Of a stretch of 64,000 nt of DNA, positions 10,674 through 22,527 are shown one piece after another (within the stretch, counting starts at the first letter, position 1; every line of letters starts with the position of its first letter). The notes beneath the pieces are model-generated. The model saw only the letters and a list, made by a program, of their open reading frames with translations. It was not told where the DNA came from and did no database searches. The stretch covers positions 27,692,806 through 27,756,805 of the forward strand of contig CM048848.1 in the NCBI GenBank assembly GCA_026545225.1. Reading direction: 5' to 3'. This stretch comes from Cornus controversa. Taxonomy: Eukaryota; Streptophyta; Magnoliopsida; Cornales; Cornaceae. A program made the position numbers and the translations under genes.

Positions 10674-10951
10674 ACTTTCAATTGAAGTCGATGACCGTCT
10701 CCTACGGACGTTAAATTGTAGGATTTGTATGTATTTCTATCCTTTAATTTCTTTAGTTTTCTTTTATTTTTATTTTTATTTTATTTTATTTTATTTTATT
10801 ATTTTTTTAGTTTATGTATTTCTTTATTTTTCTTCCATTATTAGGTGTGTTTTAATGTGTTTTCTTTGAGTTTTTGATGTATAAGTTGCTTCCGGGGGAT
10901 GTCAAGAGGTGTATCGAGGTATTTGGACTCAAAATAGGTGAAAAAGAGAGG

Positions 10952-11152
10952 TCTCGGTCGACCTTGGGCGATGGACCCTCCAAAAATAGTCTTCCCGGTC
11001 GACCTTGGGAGATAGACGCCAAAGGAGCTCCAGCAGGGGGGATCGATCGCCCCTTTGAAGGGGGATCGATCGCCCCATTAAAATTTGAAATTGTCCCTCA
11101 CAACAGCTGGGCGATCGATCGCCCAGCCCTAGGGGGATCGATCGCCCAGCCC
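10952..11152 (+). repeat. GATCGATC palindrome array of A-plus
   Basis: Phrases such as GGGGGATCGATCGCCCC and GGGCGATCGATCGCCC occur at least five times, together with CTCGGTCGACCTTGGGCGATGG and a diverged copy. It corresponds to 24201-24362 in A1. The TATA box found beside the array in A1-A3 is not recognisable here. Confidence 0.7.
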
Positions 11153-11448
11153 CAACATGCCCAATTGCTTTGATTTTTGCTCTTTTTGCTCCCTCTTCAA
11201 TACTTAATTGCTCCCACTTGAAAATTTTCAAGCTTTGGTGACTCTTTGTGCCTCTCCAACATCAAAATACACTCTCAAAATATTTCATAACACTACTTGA
11301 TCATCATCATTCATCACCATCATCATCCATTCCAATCTATTTTTCTCCATCCTCATTCAATGATCAATTTTCCCAAGTTTCTTCTTCACAAGGAAGTAGA
11401 CTTTGTTTGAAAAATTGGTTGGATTTCTTTGAGAGGTTTTGTGCTACA

Positions 11449-11899
11449 AGTTTGGGGGATGACATTGCACATTAAATGTGGACTAGTTGGTTGATTTTGA
11501 TGCAACATTCCGGCCATGACTTAGATGCTTCGACACCACCTTCTCTTTGATTTTTTCGGAGGTAACTATCTTTTGTATTTTTAATTTCATTTTTTTTTCT
11601 TCTTTATTTTATTTTTCATATTGTTTTCTTTCTTTCTTTCTTCAGTAAAAAAAAAAAAAAATTTTTTTATTTCATTTTTATTTTCACCCATACTATTTCA
11701 CTTGGTCTTTGGGGTATAGTGGTCTGTTTTGACAGGTTTTAACATCCAAGTTTGGGGGTGTGCTTTCATTGCCTTCATGTTAGTGGTGTGCTCTATTTTC
11801 TTTCCACTACTCCGAATTTCTGGTAACATCGTTCTTACTCTTCTCTATGCTTTAATTGGTAGTACATTGAGGACAATGTACAGTTTAAGTTTGGGGGTG
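11449..11899 (+). other. Purine-tract and hairpin modules in A-plus 3' region
   Basis: AAGTTTGGGGG occurs at about 11452, 11749 and 11887, in addition to the true polypurine tract at 13156. The inverted repeat GTACATTG/CAATGTAC with loop AGGA is at 11862-11881, a few bases before the third tract. The same arrangement is found in A1 and A3 (and in A2 where not deleted). Confidence 0.7.
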
Positions 11900-13131
11900 A
11901 GGCGATGCCTATTTTTGTGCTTTATTGCATATGGAGAAAATTTGTGTGAAATTATTTTTGTATTAGGATTTTATTTTATTTTATTTTCTTAGTTTGTTTT
12001 TTATTTTATTTTGTTTTATTTTTAGATAGAATGTTTTGACATCATTCAAGGGATTAGTACCTTATGTAGGTGCTTAACTTGCAATTTTTGAGTATGTTTT
12101 AAATTTTTGGAAACTGTGGTTTAAATTAAGTGGTTTTAATCATGATTTGCAATAACATGTTTTGAAGTGATTAATTGTAGTTTCCTTACATGCACAAACA
12201 CACTAGCATAGTCTTATGGGGTATAGACTGTGGTTCTGAGTTATTGAGTTACATGTGCTTGATATTAATTAGTATCTCTTGAGAATGAGTACCGATAATG
12301 TGTTTTACATGACTTCAATGAAAAAGAAAAAAAAAGAAAGAAAAAAAAAAAAGAATGTGATGAATAAGCAAATAAATTTGATCCTTTTCATGAGTAACCG
12401 GGCCTCTATGCCTCAGGAAGCACGGAGTGTTCGCGTCAAAAGTGAAAGGGTGAGAAAAGATGAGCATTGGTTGTCTTGATTTGTAGCCTGACTGATTCGA
12501 GTAATTAGGTCTTCAAGGTATCTTAAAGCCTAGTGCCCTAAAGCCGTCTGGTTTGGGAGTCACTGACTGAAAGCTTGCTACATGGATCTTTCAGAAAGCT
12601 TAATAAATCAAGACATTGCACAACCAATAAAAAAAAAAAAAAAGAATGAAGAAAAAAAAATGGAAAAGTCATGTATTCATGTTTGGAAGTATGATTTCAA
12701 TAAGGGGAGCTAGTGAGTTGAAGGGGTATGTGCCTTAATATATTCAGAGCTTGGTTATGCTACATGAGATGATTGCTAGTTCACTTTACACGAGGGAACT
12801 AGAGTTGATTATTTTGAGATATGTTGATGTGAATTATGCATGGGAACCATTGATTTGAATTATAGAATTTGAAAGTTTGAAATTATTCTTGAATGCAAGT
12901 TTATAACTATGTATTGTAATTTTCTTCTTGAATTAATGTTGAAACAGAATTTTGAATGTTTGTGGGTAACATTTCTGGAAACCCTCACGAGACTATACTC
13001 GTCCACTAGGGGGAACCTAGGGGTTTAAAGGCTTGTTGCATATGCTAAATGCAATCGTTTCTCCCACGAAAGTGGAGTTGGGTAGTTTATTTAGTATTTG
13101 TTAGTTTCTTTATTTTAGTTTTGTTTTATTC

Positions 13132-13437
13132 TATTGCTAAGGGACTAGCAATATGTAAGTTTGGGGGTGTGATCGGCGTTGAATGTTACGCATTCTAGCC
13201 TCTTAACTTATGTATTTTATTCTCTTAGTGATAGATTATTTTGTTATTTTACTTTGTTTTAGTATTTTCTGTATTTTCAGGGCCTTAATGATTATTTCAG
13301 TTAAAACCGTGATTTTGGGCTTTTAAAGAAGACATCCAAGATGGTTAGATGAAGCCTACACCAAGGAGGATCACTCAACCATTTATTTCAACTCAAATCA
13401 GCCCAAGGAAGAGGTCCAAGAGAATTACAACTGCTTA
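13132..13437 (+). repeat. A-plus hairpin, polypurine tract and truncated 3' LTR
   Basis: The hairpin TATTGCTA/TAGCAATA (13132-13153) is followed by AAGTTTGGGGGTG (13157-13169) and the LTR start TGATCGGCGTTGAATG at 13170. The LTR matches the first 268 bp of the other A LTRs (read on their own strand) and stops at CTGCTTA, 13437. Confidence 0.8.
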
Positions 13438-13916
13438 GCACGGAAAGGGGCTGCCTTTCTTTATTACCGCCATACTGTGTTGAAGCAATCTCAACAGTAT
13501 TAGGAATCGAAACCAGGCGGTAATAAACGGAAATCATCAACTGAATCGCATATAACAAGTAGACAAGTGGTACTACATACATAGTCAAAGTATAGAGAAC
13601 AGAAATATTGATAGAAAGCAAAAATAAAGACAGTAAAGATAACACATGGTATAAAAGAAAATATAAATGTATTCTATATAGATGAAAATGAGTTTGAGTA
13701 CAAAGTGTACATGTAGGTGGAATACTCAGAAAGAAACTAAACATGGCCAACATGGCCTATCAAAAATAAAGAAAGAAAAATACAGAAAGTAAAGCATAAA
13801 AGATGAATAAAATGCAGCTACTCGAGGGCGGGTGGTGGTGGTGGTGGCTCGGTGGGAGTAGAAGTGGAGGTGGAGGCTCGACCTGCGAACAGGAACTGCA
13901 GGTCCTGCCAGAAGGC
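13438..13916 (-). other. Family B 3' spacer
   Basis: Non-coding sequence between the A-plus joint and the end of B ORF3. A minus-strand frame at 13388-13753 crosses the joint and has no recognisable domain. A GGTGGTGGTGGTGG run lies at about 13830-13845. Confidence 0.5.
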
Positions 13917-15071
13917 TCAGAACTCGTCTAAGATCGCTCTCTGACCCTGTGCCAGAGAAGAAATATTCGTCCGAATGCCTGCCAGCTGACTCTGCGTCAC
14001 CTGGACATGCTCGTCAAAACCCTGCTGGAGCCGCTCTATGTCAGCCGCCAGGCAGGAGTAGCCTGTCGCTAAGATATCATGCCGCTCTGCGGCGACATCC
14101 ATCTCCTCCTCCTCCATCTCCTCGTCATCGGACTCACCCTCTGCTGGCTCGCCCTCATCCGCCTCCACCGGGGCATCCATATCTACATCGTCTGGTGGAT
14201 CACCCTGGTGGTCCTGTCGCTCTAAGTGTCGCCTCACCCGCTCCCACTGAGTAGATGTGAAGCGGGTGGGCGGTGCCAACCGGACGTCAGTCTGACTGAC
14301 CGGTATACTGGCACTGCTGAGAAAAACGGCGATCAGGAAAGGGAAGGGAAGCCGCCAACTAGCTGCTCACCTCATCCTCTTGTTCACGAGGTCGTCCCAG
14401 ACCTTGAACATCTGCCCCCAGATCAGCGACGGGACAGAAAACCAAGTACCCGTGTGGAAAGCATAGAGGCAACGGAGGAGGTCGCCCCTGCGCTCTGCCA
14501 CGTGCTGCAGCGGACACGCGTTCTTAACGAGAACGGTGTCCAGGAACCATAACCTGCTCGGGCACATCGATTTGGACGTGCAGTTGTGGTTGGGCGTGGT
14601 AAATGCCCCGCCACACATGTCCATCATGATCGAGAACAGCGTCGTGTCTGCTGGGAGTGCGGCACTGTGAAGTGGCTGACCGTCCGGGCCAACCATGTCC
14701 AGTGGCTGCTGGTGAGGGATGCCGAGCATATGCGCAATCCAGCTCGGCGTAATTGTAATTGTGACGGTACCCACGACCGTCTCTAGTGTATCTGGCGCTG
14801 TGCAGGAGTAGGTCATGCGCTCATAGAAGACCTGCACTAAGCGCTCGTGTGCCACGTCAGTGGGAGGCACACATAGCCGGTCGAGGCGACGCCTCCTGAG
14901 CTCGGTAACCGTCCACGCGGTGTCGGGACGCGTCTCAAACGCGGCTAAGTCAAAAATCTGCTCCGGGTGGAACCTCCGAGACCGGAAGACTCCCCCGGGC
15001 ACGTCTCGAACAGAACCGGCGGCGTTCTTCACCCTCGCCATAGTCTCGGAACAGTCTGCACTTGATTCCAA
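13917..15071 (-). pseudogene. Family B ORF3 ('putative plant transposon protein' type), frameshifted
   Basis: The N-terminal part (15071-14367) has a basic start (from the ATG at 15071, or the ATG at 15041, which aligns better with MAPKR of family A), then RRRRLDRLCVPPTDV..LVQVFYERM and SRLWFLDTVLVKNACPL, matching A-family ORF3 (SSMPNHLWFLDAVLLKNVCPI). Near 14370 the frame shifts by one, and the C-terminal part (from about 14350 to 13917) continues with a strongly acidic stretch (DDEEMEEEEMD) and a predicted coiled coil. No signal peptide or membrane segment is seen. This region is markedly richer in G+C than the rest of the element. ORF3 occupies the place of the env-like gene in Athila elements; its function is unknown. 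Confidence 0.7.
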
Positions 15072-15663
15072 AAATTACATAAATAAAAGATAAATAAGAA
15101 GAAAGCTAAACTACGATTAAACTAAAAGAATAGAAACAAAATGCAGTCCTTGTCCATGTCGCTGACAAGAATTTAAAAAGTCACTCTTAAAGAAGCAGTG
15201 TGAACGGATGCAACCGAAACGAAGGTGTCGCGGTTACACACCCTACACTAAGCATTTTAAACAAAAAAGAATGCCAAATCTCACTGCTACATATACTCCT
15301 ACCCCCCTGAAACTTGCAAAATATCATTACAAACACCGCAATTGCACCCATCCAACCCAATATCATCTAAACATGCTCCTTACGCCGTAAAACTATCAAA
15401 AATGGCGAAAAAGTATACAAAAAGTAGCCATGCATCACTTACCTCAAGAGGAAGAAGGTGAACGGCTCAACCGAAGAAGATCCACTCGCAGCCGCGAAGA
15501 GGAGATCGCGCAAGTGCTAGCGGAGGCTTCGGACTGCGTCGAATGGCGGCGGATGATCGGGAATGGTAGATCGAGTGCTCGGGAGTGCTTGGAGAAGGCT
15601 TGGATCGCGCTGAGGAATAGAAGAATTCGGATGGTCTTTTAAAATGGGAGGGAAGCCCAACGG

Positions 15664-16085
15664 TTTAAATAGATTTTTGGCTCACGTGCAGGCCCCGCGT
15701 GCATCTCGATTGATCGAGATATGCATTTCGATCAATCGAGATTTCGATTGATCGAGATTTCACTTCGATCAATCGAAATCACCTTCGATCGATCGAGATT
15801 GTCTCTTCGATCAATCGAAAATTCCTTCACTGAATCACACTTTTACTTCGATCAATCGAACATTTAATTCATTCAATCGAAATTTTATTTCGATCAATCG
15901 AAATCCCATTTCGATCAATCGAAATTTTCGATCGATCGAAGACCTATCGAAGTGCAATCGAAAAATACTACCTCTCGGGACTTTGGACTTGGCAAATCTC
16001 TGCAATATTTCGATCAATCGAGATTGAGATCTCGATCAATCGAAATCTCGATTGATCGAGATATTGGTTTCGATCAATCGAGATG
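15664..16085 (-). promoter_or_regulatory. Candidate internal promoter of B ORF3: TATA, G-box, palindrome array
   Basis: On the minus strand, an array of about fifteen TCGATCAATCGA-type palindromes (16085-15703) is followed by a G-box CACGTG (15683-15688) and a TATA-like CTATTTAAA (15664-15672). B ORF3 starts about 600 nt further on. The order matches family A, where a GATCGATC array is followed by a TATA box and ORF3. The order is visible; promoter activity is inference. Confidence 0.5.
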
Positions 16086-16253
16086 CTCAAAAACAGTCAG
16101 CTTCAAGTATGCTACAGGGACTTGGATATTTGGGAATTAGATACTCCATTGCTTAGATACAAACCTACTTTGGATAAAAGGGACATCATGGAAGCATGAT
16201 AGCTACCATGGCTTCGCCACCTTATACGTCTATGGCACGACGTCCGGATCGGC

Positions 16254-19200
16254 TCACAAGTCAAAATACACAGGATCCGTCAAAGTGACGACATCCACGT
16301 ATTCGGTGGTGACTTGGTCATCCACGCACACTTTTAAGCGCTGCCCGTTCACTTTGAACAACGAGCCGTCTTTCAAGTCCTTCAATTCCACCGCTCCGTG
16401 GGGAGCGACGGAATTAATCAAAAATGGACCATCCCAACGAGAGCGAAGTTTTCCGGGAAACAAATGGAGGCGTGAGTTGTACAACCATACTTTTTGGCCC
16501 GGCGAAAATGTTTTGACTCGAATATTACGATCATGAAAGGCTTTGGACTTTGCCTTATAGATTTTCGCATTCTCATATGCGTCATGTCACAATTCTTCCA
16601 ATTCATTTAATTGAAGCTTTCGATTAGAGCCGGCCTTTTGCATGTTAAAATTGAAAGTTTTGGTGGCCCACATAGCTTTATGCTCCAATTCAACCGGAAG
16701 ATGGCACGCCTTGCCATAAACCAACCGATAAGGTGACATTCCAATGGGAGTTTTATATGCGGTTCGGTATGCCTATAATGCATCGTTTAGTCGTAATGAC
16801 CAATCCTTCCGGTCGGGCCGAACAGTTTTCTGAAGAATGTTCTTAATCTCCCTATTGGATACTTCTACTTGGCCACTGGTTTGAGGATGGTACGGGGTGG
16901 CTACTTTGTGTGTGACAGAATATTTGAGAAGCAAGGTTTGAAGGAACCGATTACAGAAATGTTTACCTCCGTCACTGATGATGGCCCGAGGCGTACCAAA
17001 CCGGCTAAAAATGTTAGCTTGAATGAATTTAACCACGACTGCGTGATCATTGGTTTTAGTAGCAACGGCCTCTATCCACTTAGATACGTAGTCCACCGCC
17101 ACAAGTATGTACTCATGACCAGTAGAGGGTGGAAATGGTCCCATGAAGTCAATGCCCCACACATCAAATATTTCAATGATAAGAATAGGGTTAAGAGGCA
17201 TCATGTCCTTCCGAGACAACGCGCCAAGGCGCTGACATCGCTCACAAGAGCGGCAGAATGAATATGCATCCCGATGAAGTGTCGGCCAGAAAAATCCGCA
17301 TTGAAGAATTTTTGCTGCAGTTTTCTTAGCACTAAAGTGCCCCCCACAAGCGAGTGTATGACAAAACTTGAGAATGCTTTGGAATTCACTGTTGGGCACA
17401 CACCTTCGAATTATTTGATCGGGGCAGTATTTGAACAATTGAGGATCGTCCCAATAATATGATCGTGATTGGGAGAGAAAACGATCCTTCTCTTGCTTGG
17501 TCCAAGAAGATGGTATTTTACCGGTTGCCAAGTAATTAACCACATCTGCATACCAAGGGATACTCTCTTGAGAGATGACAAAGAGTTGTTCATCCGGGAA
17601 GGATTCACAAACTGGAATGGAATTATGGAGCGATTCAACAAGAATTCTAGACAGGAGGTCAGCCACCACATTTTTAGTTCCCCTTTTGTCTCTAATCTCA
17701 AAATTGAACTCTTGCAATAAGAGTATCCATCGGATCAACCTAGGCTTGGTGTACTTTTTGGCCAAAAGATGCCGGAGGGCAGCATGGTCCGAATAGACAA
17801 TGACCTTTGAACCTAATAAATAAGCTCGAAATTTGTCTAATGCGAATACCACAGCAAGCAATTCCTTTTCCGTTGTGGTATAATTGATTTAAGCCTCGGA
17901 AAGGGTTTTACTTGCGTAGTAGATGACATGTGGTAGTTTGTCTACTCGTTGCCCTAAGACTGCACCCATGGCATAATCGGATGCATCACACATAATCTCA
18001 AATGGGAGAGCCCAATTCGGAGGGATTAGAATTGGAGCGGTTGTAAGCATGGTGCGGAGTTTTTCAAAAGCGTTAAGGCACCCTTCATCAAAGGTAAAGC
18101 AAGACTCTTTTTCAAGAAGGCGACACAAAGGCCGAGAGATCTTGCTAAAGTCTTTGATGAAATGGCGATAAAAGCCCGCATGCCCAAGGAATGAACGAAT
18201 CTCCCTCACCGTTGATGGTGGAGGAAGTTTGGAAATGAGTTCAACCTTGGCTTTATCAACCTCTATTCCTCTCTTAGACACAATGTGCCCTAGGACAATA
18301 CCCTCTTGAACCATAAAATGGCTCTTTTCCCAACTAAGAATTAGGTTGGTCTCTTGACATCGTTTGAGAACACAAGCTAGATTTTGGAGGCATGATTCAA
18401 ACGAAGGTCCAAAAACGGAAAAATCATCCATGAACACTTCCAAGAATTTTTCCACCATGTCCGAGAAGATAGACATCATACACCGTTGAAAAGTCGCTGG
18501 TGCATTGCACAACCCAAAGGGCATGCGTCTATAAGCAAATGTGCCGAAGGGACATGTAAAGGTGGTTTTCTCTTGGTCCCTCGGGTCTATAGCAACCTGA
18601 TTATAGCCGGAATATCCATTCAAAAAGCAATAAAAACTTTGCCCGGCTAATCTCTCCAATATCTGATCAATGAATGGGAGGGGGAAGTGATCTTTCCGAG
18701 TGGCCGAATTTAATTTCCTATAGTCTATGCACACTCTCCAACCCGTGGCGGTGCGTTGGGGAACTAATTCACCCTTGTCATTTAGTTGCACCGTAATACC
18801 TGACTTCTTTGGAACCACTTGAGTGGGACTAACCCACTTGCTATCAGAGATGGGGTATATGATTCCCGCATTTAGTAACTTCACCACCTCCTTCATGACA
18901 ACGTCCTTCATAGTTGGATTTAATCGACGTTGTGCCTCCCTTGAGGTCTTAGCATCCTCTTCCAAGTGTATGCGGTGCATACAAATAGAAGGATCTATTC
19001 CCTTGAGATCTGCCACACTCCAGCCTATTACTTCTTTGTGCTCTTTGAGCACCTTTATAAGTTCCAACTCTTGGTCATTTGTGAGATTGGAAGCGATAAG
19101 GACTGGAAGGGTCTCATTTGTGCCCAAGAAAACATACTTGAGTGTAGCCGGTAGGGGCTTAAGCTCAAGTTGTGGTGGAGAAATTAAAGAAGGAGTGTGG

Positions 19201-19345
19201 GAAGTTTTGGACAAAGGGGGCAAGGGTTCTTTTGGAACTCTCCATTTAGGCACATCCATGACGGTATTGACATCGAGCATTGAGTTGACTTCACAAATGG
19301 ATTGCTCAATGTCAAAATCATCATAGTTGAAGTGATTTAGGCATG
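16254..19345 (-). pseudogene. Family B pol: RT, RNase H, integrase (interrupted by stops)
   Basis: This continues the reading frame of 30521-33041 once A1 is removed. In order: RT (YRKLNSATRKDHFPLPFIDQ, FMDDF active site at about 18430), RNase H ([24 protein letters not shown]), integrase with HHCC zinc finger ([14 protein letters not shown]...CERCQ), DDE core ([33 protein letters not shown]) and a C-terminal [14 protein letters not shown] segment. Stops break it at about 17890 (CAA to TAA), 16771 (TGG to TAG) and 16588 (CGA to TGA). All three are C-to-T type changes. It is the only copy in the window with both RT and integrase. The first dozen codons of the open frame above 19345 are A1 LTR. 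Confidence 0.88.
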
Positions 19346-20854
19346 TGATTCGTGTGTGAGTGTGACTCAAAAAGTATATCAATTAAAATTTTCCACACTT
19401 CGCAATAGAACGAATTCCTTGCAGAATAGGGCTATCGAAATGAATGGGTATCGTACCTCAGGGATTATGTTCTGATGAGTTGGAACACAGAACTAATTCT
19501 AATTAAATTTATAAGAAAAGAATTCTGATTTTTAACTAATTAAAAAGATAAAATAAAATAAATCAAAGGTAAACAGATAATGAAGATAATAAGAGAGAAA
19601 CCTAGGGTGTTTGACTTCACCACTAACTCCACAATCAATGGTCAATTGAATCAACTATAGGGGAATTACATCATGCATAAGTGGTGTCGGTGGCTACAAG
19701 CTCACCTTCATCCGTCAAGAAGATAACATATGATTAAGGCTAAGCCATGGACTATCTTCGATTGGCATGGGCCATCTGCCTAACTACTCTAATCTAGGGT
19801 GCAGTATGGTTCATCTTCTTTAGGCATAATCCATCAAAGCTCATAACAATATATTCAGTGATTACCATTGTGTAATAATCTCTCTCATGATCACAGAAAA
19901 CAAAAGAGATTGAGTTCAATAACAACAACTAAATATCTAAGACAAGATAAGAAATCATTGAGATTGAATTTACAAGACTTTTATTGCTCAATTCATTAAT
20001 AAGAATCCTCACAATTACACAATCTATGCATGTATATAAAGGTCCCCAATAATTAAAACAATCAAACCATTGATGCTTTGTTAGGGCTACATCAAAACCC
20101 TAGTGGATGAACTAGCCGCTCATGGTAGAAGAAGAAGCTTCAACTGTTGAGGAAGAAGACATCATCTTTCTGAATTACGCGTATGACTTTGTTCTCCAAT
20201 GGCTCTGCAATATGTTTCTGTTCTCTTCTCAGCCCTCTCAGACTCTCCAATATCTGTGTAAGCTCTCCCAATTCAGCCTCCAAGTCTTCCTTTTATTCCC
20301 CAAGAGAATTCACCAAAGTCCTAATCCAATTAGGAATTAATTAGGGTTTCCCGCAGCACTAATCAGGTGGGTTTTTCCTGCTGACTTCGGCCTGACTTTT
20401 GACCCACTAGAAGTCCGATTCACGGAATTTTCGTGAAACACAAAAGTGTGCAGAATCAAATTTCGTTCAACCTCACGCGAGAATAATGTCGATTTGAGGC
20501 TCGGAAATAAGACTTCTGGTCCCTTTTCCAAAACGGGATTAAGACTGCATTATGCGCAGATTTGGGCTTCAGGCCCGAAACCTTCTTAAGCAGCTGTAAT
20601 TCTCTTGGACCTCTTTCTTGGGCTGATTTGAGTTAAAATAAATGGTTGAGTGAATCTCCTTGATGTAGGCTTCATCTCACCATCTTGGATGTGTTCTTTA
20701 AAAGCCCAAAATCACGGTTTTAACTGAAATAATTATTAAGGCCCTGAAAATACAGAAAACACTAAAACAAAGTAAAATCACAAAATAATCTATCACTAAG
20801 AGAATAAAATACATAAGTTAAGAGGCTAGAATGCGTAACATTCAACGCCTATCA
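19346..20854 (-). repeat. A1 3' LTR
   Basis: 1509 bp, TGATTCGTG...GCCTATCA on the plus strand. On the minus strand a TATA-like TTTATATACATGC lies at about 20030-20042, roughly 820 nt into the LTR, and may mark the transcription start region. Confidence 0.92.
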
Positions 20855-20892
20855 CACCCCCAAACTTACATATTGCTAGTCCCTTAGCAATA
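20855..20892 (-). other. A1 polypurine tract and adjacent hairpin
   Basis: AAGTTTGGGGGTG (minus strand) abuts the 3' LTR at 20855-20867 and is the expected plus-strand primer. The perfect inverted repeat TATTGCTA/TAGCAATA with a 6-nt loop (20871-20892) lies just upstream in element orientation. Confidence 0.8.
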
Positions 20893-22527
20893 GAATAAAA
20901 CAAAACTAAAACAAAGGAAACTAACAAATACTAACTAAACTACCAAACTCCACTTTCGTGGGAGAAACGATTGCATTTAGCATATGCAACAAGCCTTTAA
21001 ACCCCTAGGTTCCCCCTAGTGGACGAGTATAGTCTCGTGAGGGTTTCCAGAAATGTTACCCACAAACATTCAAAATGCTGTTTCAACATTACTTCAAGAA
21101 GAAGATTACAATATATAGTTACAAACTTGCATTCAAGAATAATTTCAAACTTTCAAATTCTATAATTCAAACCAATGGTCCCCATGCATAATTCACATCA
21201 ACATATCTCAAAATAATCAACTCTAGTCCCCTCGTGTAAAGTGAACTAGCAATCATCTTATGTAGCATAACTCAGTTCTGAATATATTAAGGCACATACA
21301 CTTTCAACTCACTAGCTCCCCTTATTGAAATCATACTTCCCAACATGATTACATGACTTTTTCATTTTTTTTTCATCATTCCTTTTTTTCATTGCTTTAT
21401 TGGTTGTGCAATGTCTTGATCTATTAAGCTTTCTGAAAGATCCATGTAGCAAGCTTTCAGTCAGTGACTCCCAAACCAGACGGCTTTAGGGCACTAGGCT
21501 TTAAGATACCCTGAAGACCTAATTACTCGAATCAGTCAGGCTACAAATCAAGACAACCAATGCTCATCTTTTCTCACCCTTTCACTTTTGACGCGAACAC
21601 TCCGTGCTTCCTGAGGCATAGAGGCCCGGTTACTCATGAAAAAGATCAAATTGATTTGCTTATTCATCACTTTTTTTTTCTTCTTTTTTCTTTTTCATTG
21701 AAGTCAAGTAAAACACATCATCGGTACTCATTCTCAAGAGATACTAATTAATATCAAGCATATGTAACTCAATAACTCAAAACCAAAGATTATACCCCAT
21801 AAGACTATGCTAGTGTGTTTGTGCATGTAAGGAAACTAGAATTAATCATCCCAAAACATGTTATTGCAAACCATGATTAAAACCACATACTTTAAATCAC
21901 AGGTTTCAAAAATTCAAAACATACTCAAAAATTGCAAGTTATGCACCTACATAAGGTATTAATCCTTTGAATCATGTCAAAACATACTATCTAAAAATAA
22001 AACAAAATAAAATAAAATAAACAAACTAAGAAAATAAAATAAAATAAAATCCTAATACAAGAAGAATTTCACACAAATTTCCCCCCATATTGCAATAAAG
22101 CACAAAAATAGGCATCGCCTCACCCCCAAACTTAAACTGTACATTGTCCTCAATGTACACCCAATCAAAGCAAAGAGAAGAGTAAGAACGATGTTACCGG
22201 GATCATGGAGTAGTGGAAAGAAAATAGAGTACATCATGAGCACGAAGGCAATGCAAGCACACCCCCAAACTTGGATGTTTCAATCTGTCAAAACAACCAC
22301 TATACCCCAAAGATCAAGTGAAAATAGTATGGGTGAAAATAAATATGAAAGAGAAAAATCCTAAAAAAAAAATAAAATATTTTTTTTCATTTTTCAATTG
22401 TTTTTTTTTTTTTTTTTTATTTAAGAAATTGTAAACATCTAACTACAAAAAATAAAAAAATAAAAAAAATAAAAAGAAAAATAAAAACTAAAAATAAAAT
22501 AATATACAAAAGATGGTTACCTTCCTG
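20893..22527 (-). other. A1 3' spacer with two more purine tracts
   Basis: About 1.6 kb without a coding frame. AAGTTTGGGGGTG recurs at 22121-22133 and 22260-22272 (minus strand). The inverted repeat GTACATTG/CAATGTAC with a 4-nt loop is at 22139-22158, beside the first of these. Poly-A/T runs flank 22350-22500. Confidence 0.7.

Larger units (their letters stand above)
9968..13437 (+). mobile_element. A-plus: inverted, internally deleted family A derivative
   Basis: This is the only large family A piece on the plus strand. In order it has part of gag (to about 10250), a joint into post-protease sequence, a truncated pol start, an AT-rich spacer, the GATCGATC array (10952-11152), a remnant of the end of ORF3 (about 11520-11550), the purine tracts and hairpins of the 3' spacer, the polypurine tract and 268 bp of 3' LTR. 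Protease, RT, RNase H, integrase and nearly all ORF3 are missing. Neither end is an LTR end and no target-site duplication is seen, so it probably arrived by rearrangement or was trimmed afterwards. Family B sequence resumes at 13438. Confidence 0.7.

Noticed and set aside
20122..20340. 72-codon plus-strand frame (MVEEEASTVEEE...) repeated in four A LTRs (also 29783, 41623, 62577)
   Set aside because: It is antisense to the element and conserved only because the LTRs are recent copies of one another. No domain is recognisable, so it is not called as a gene.
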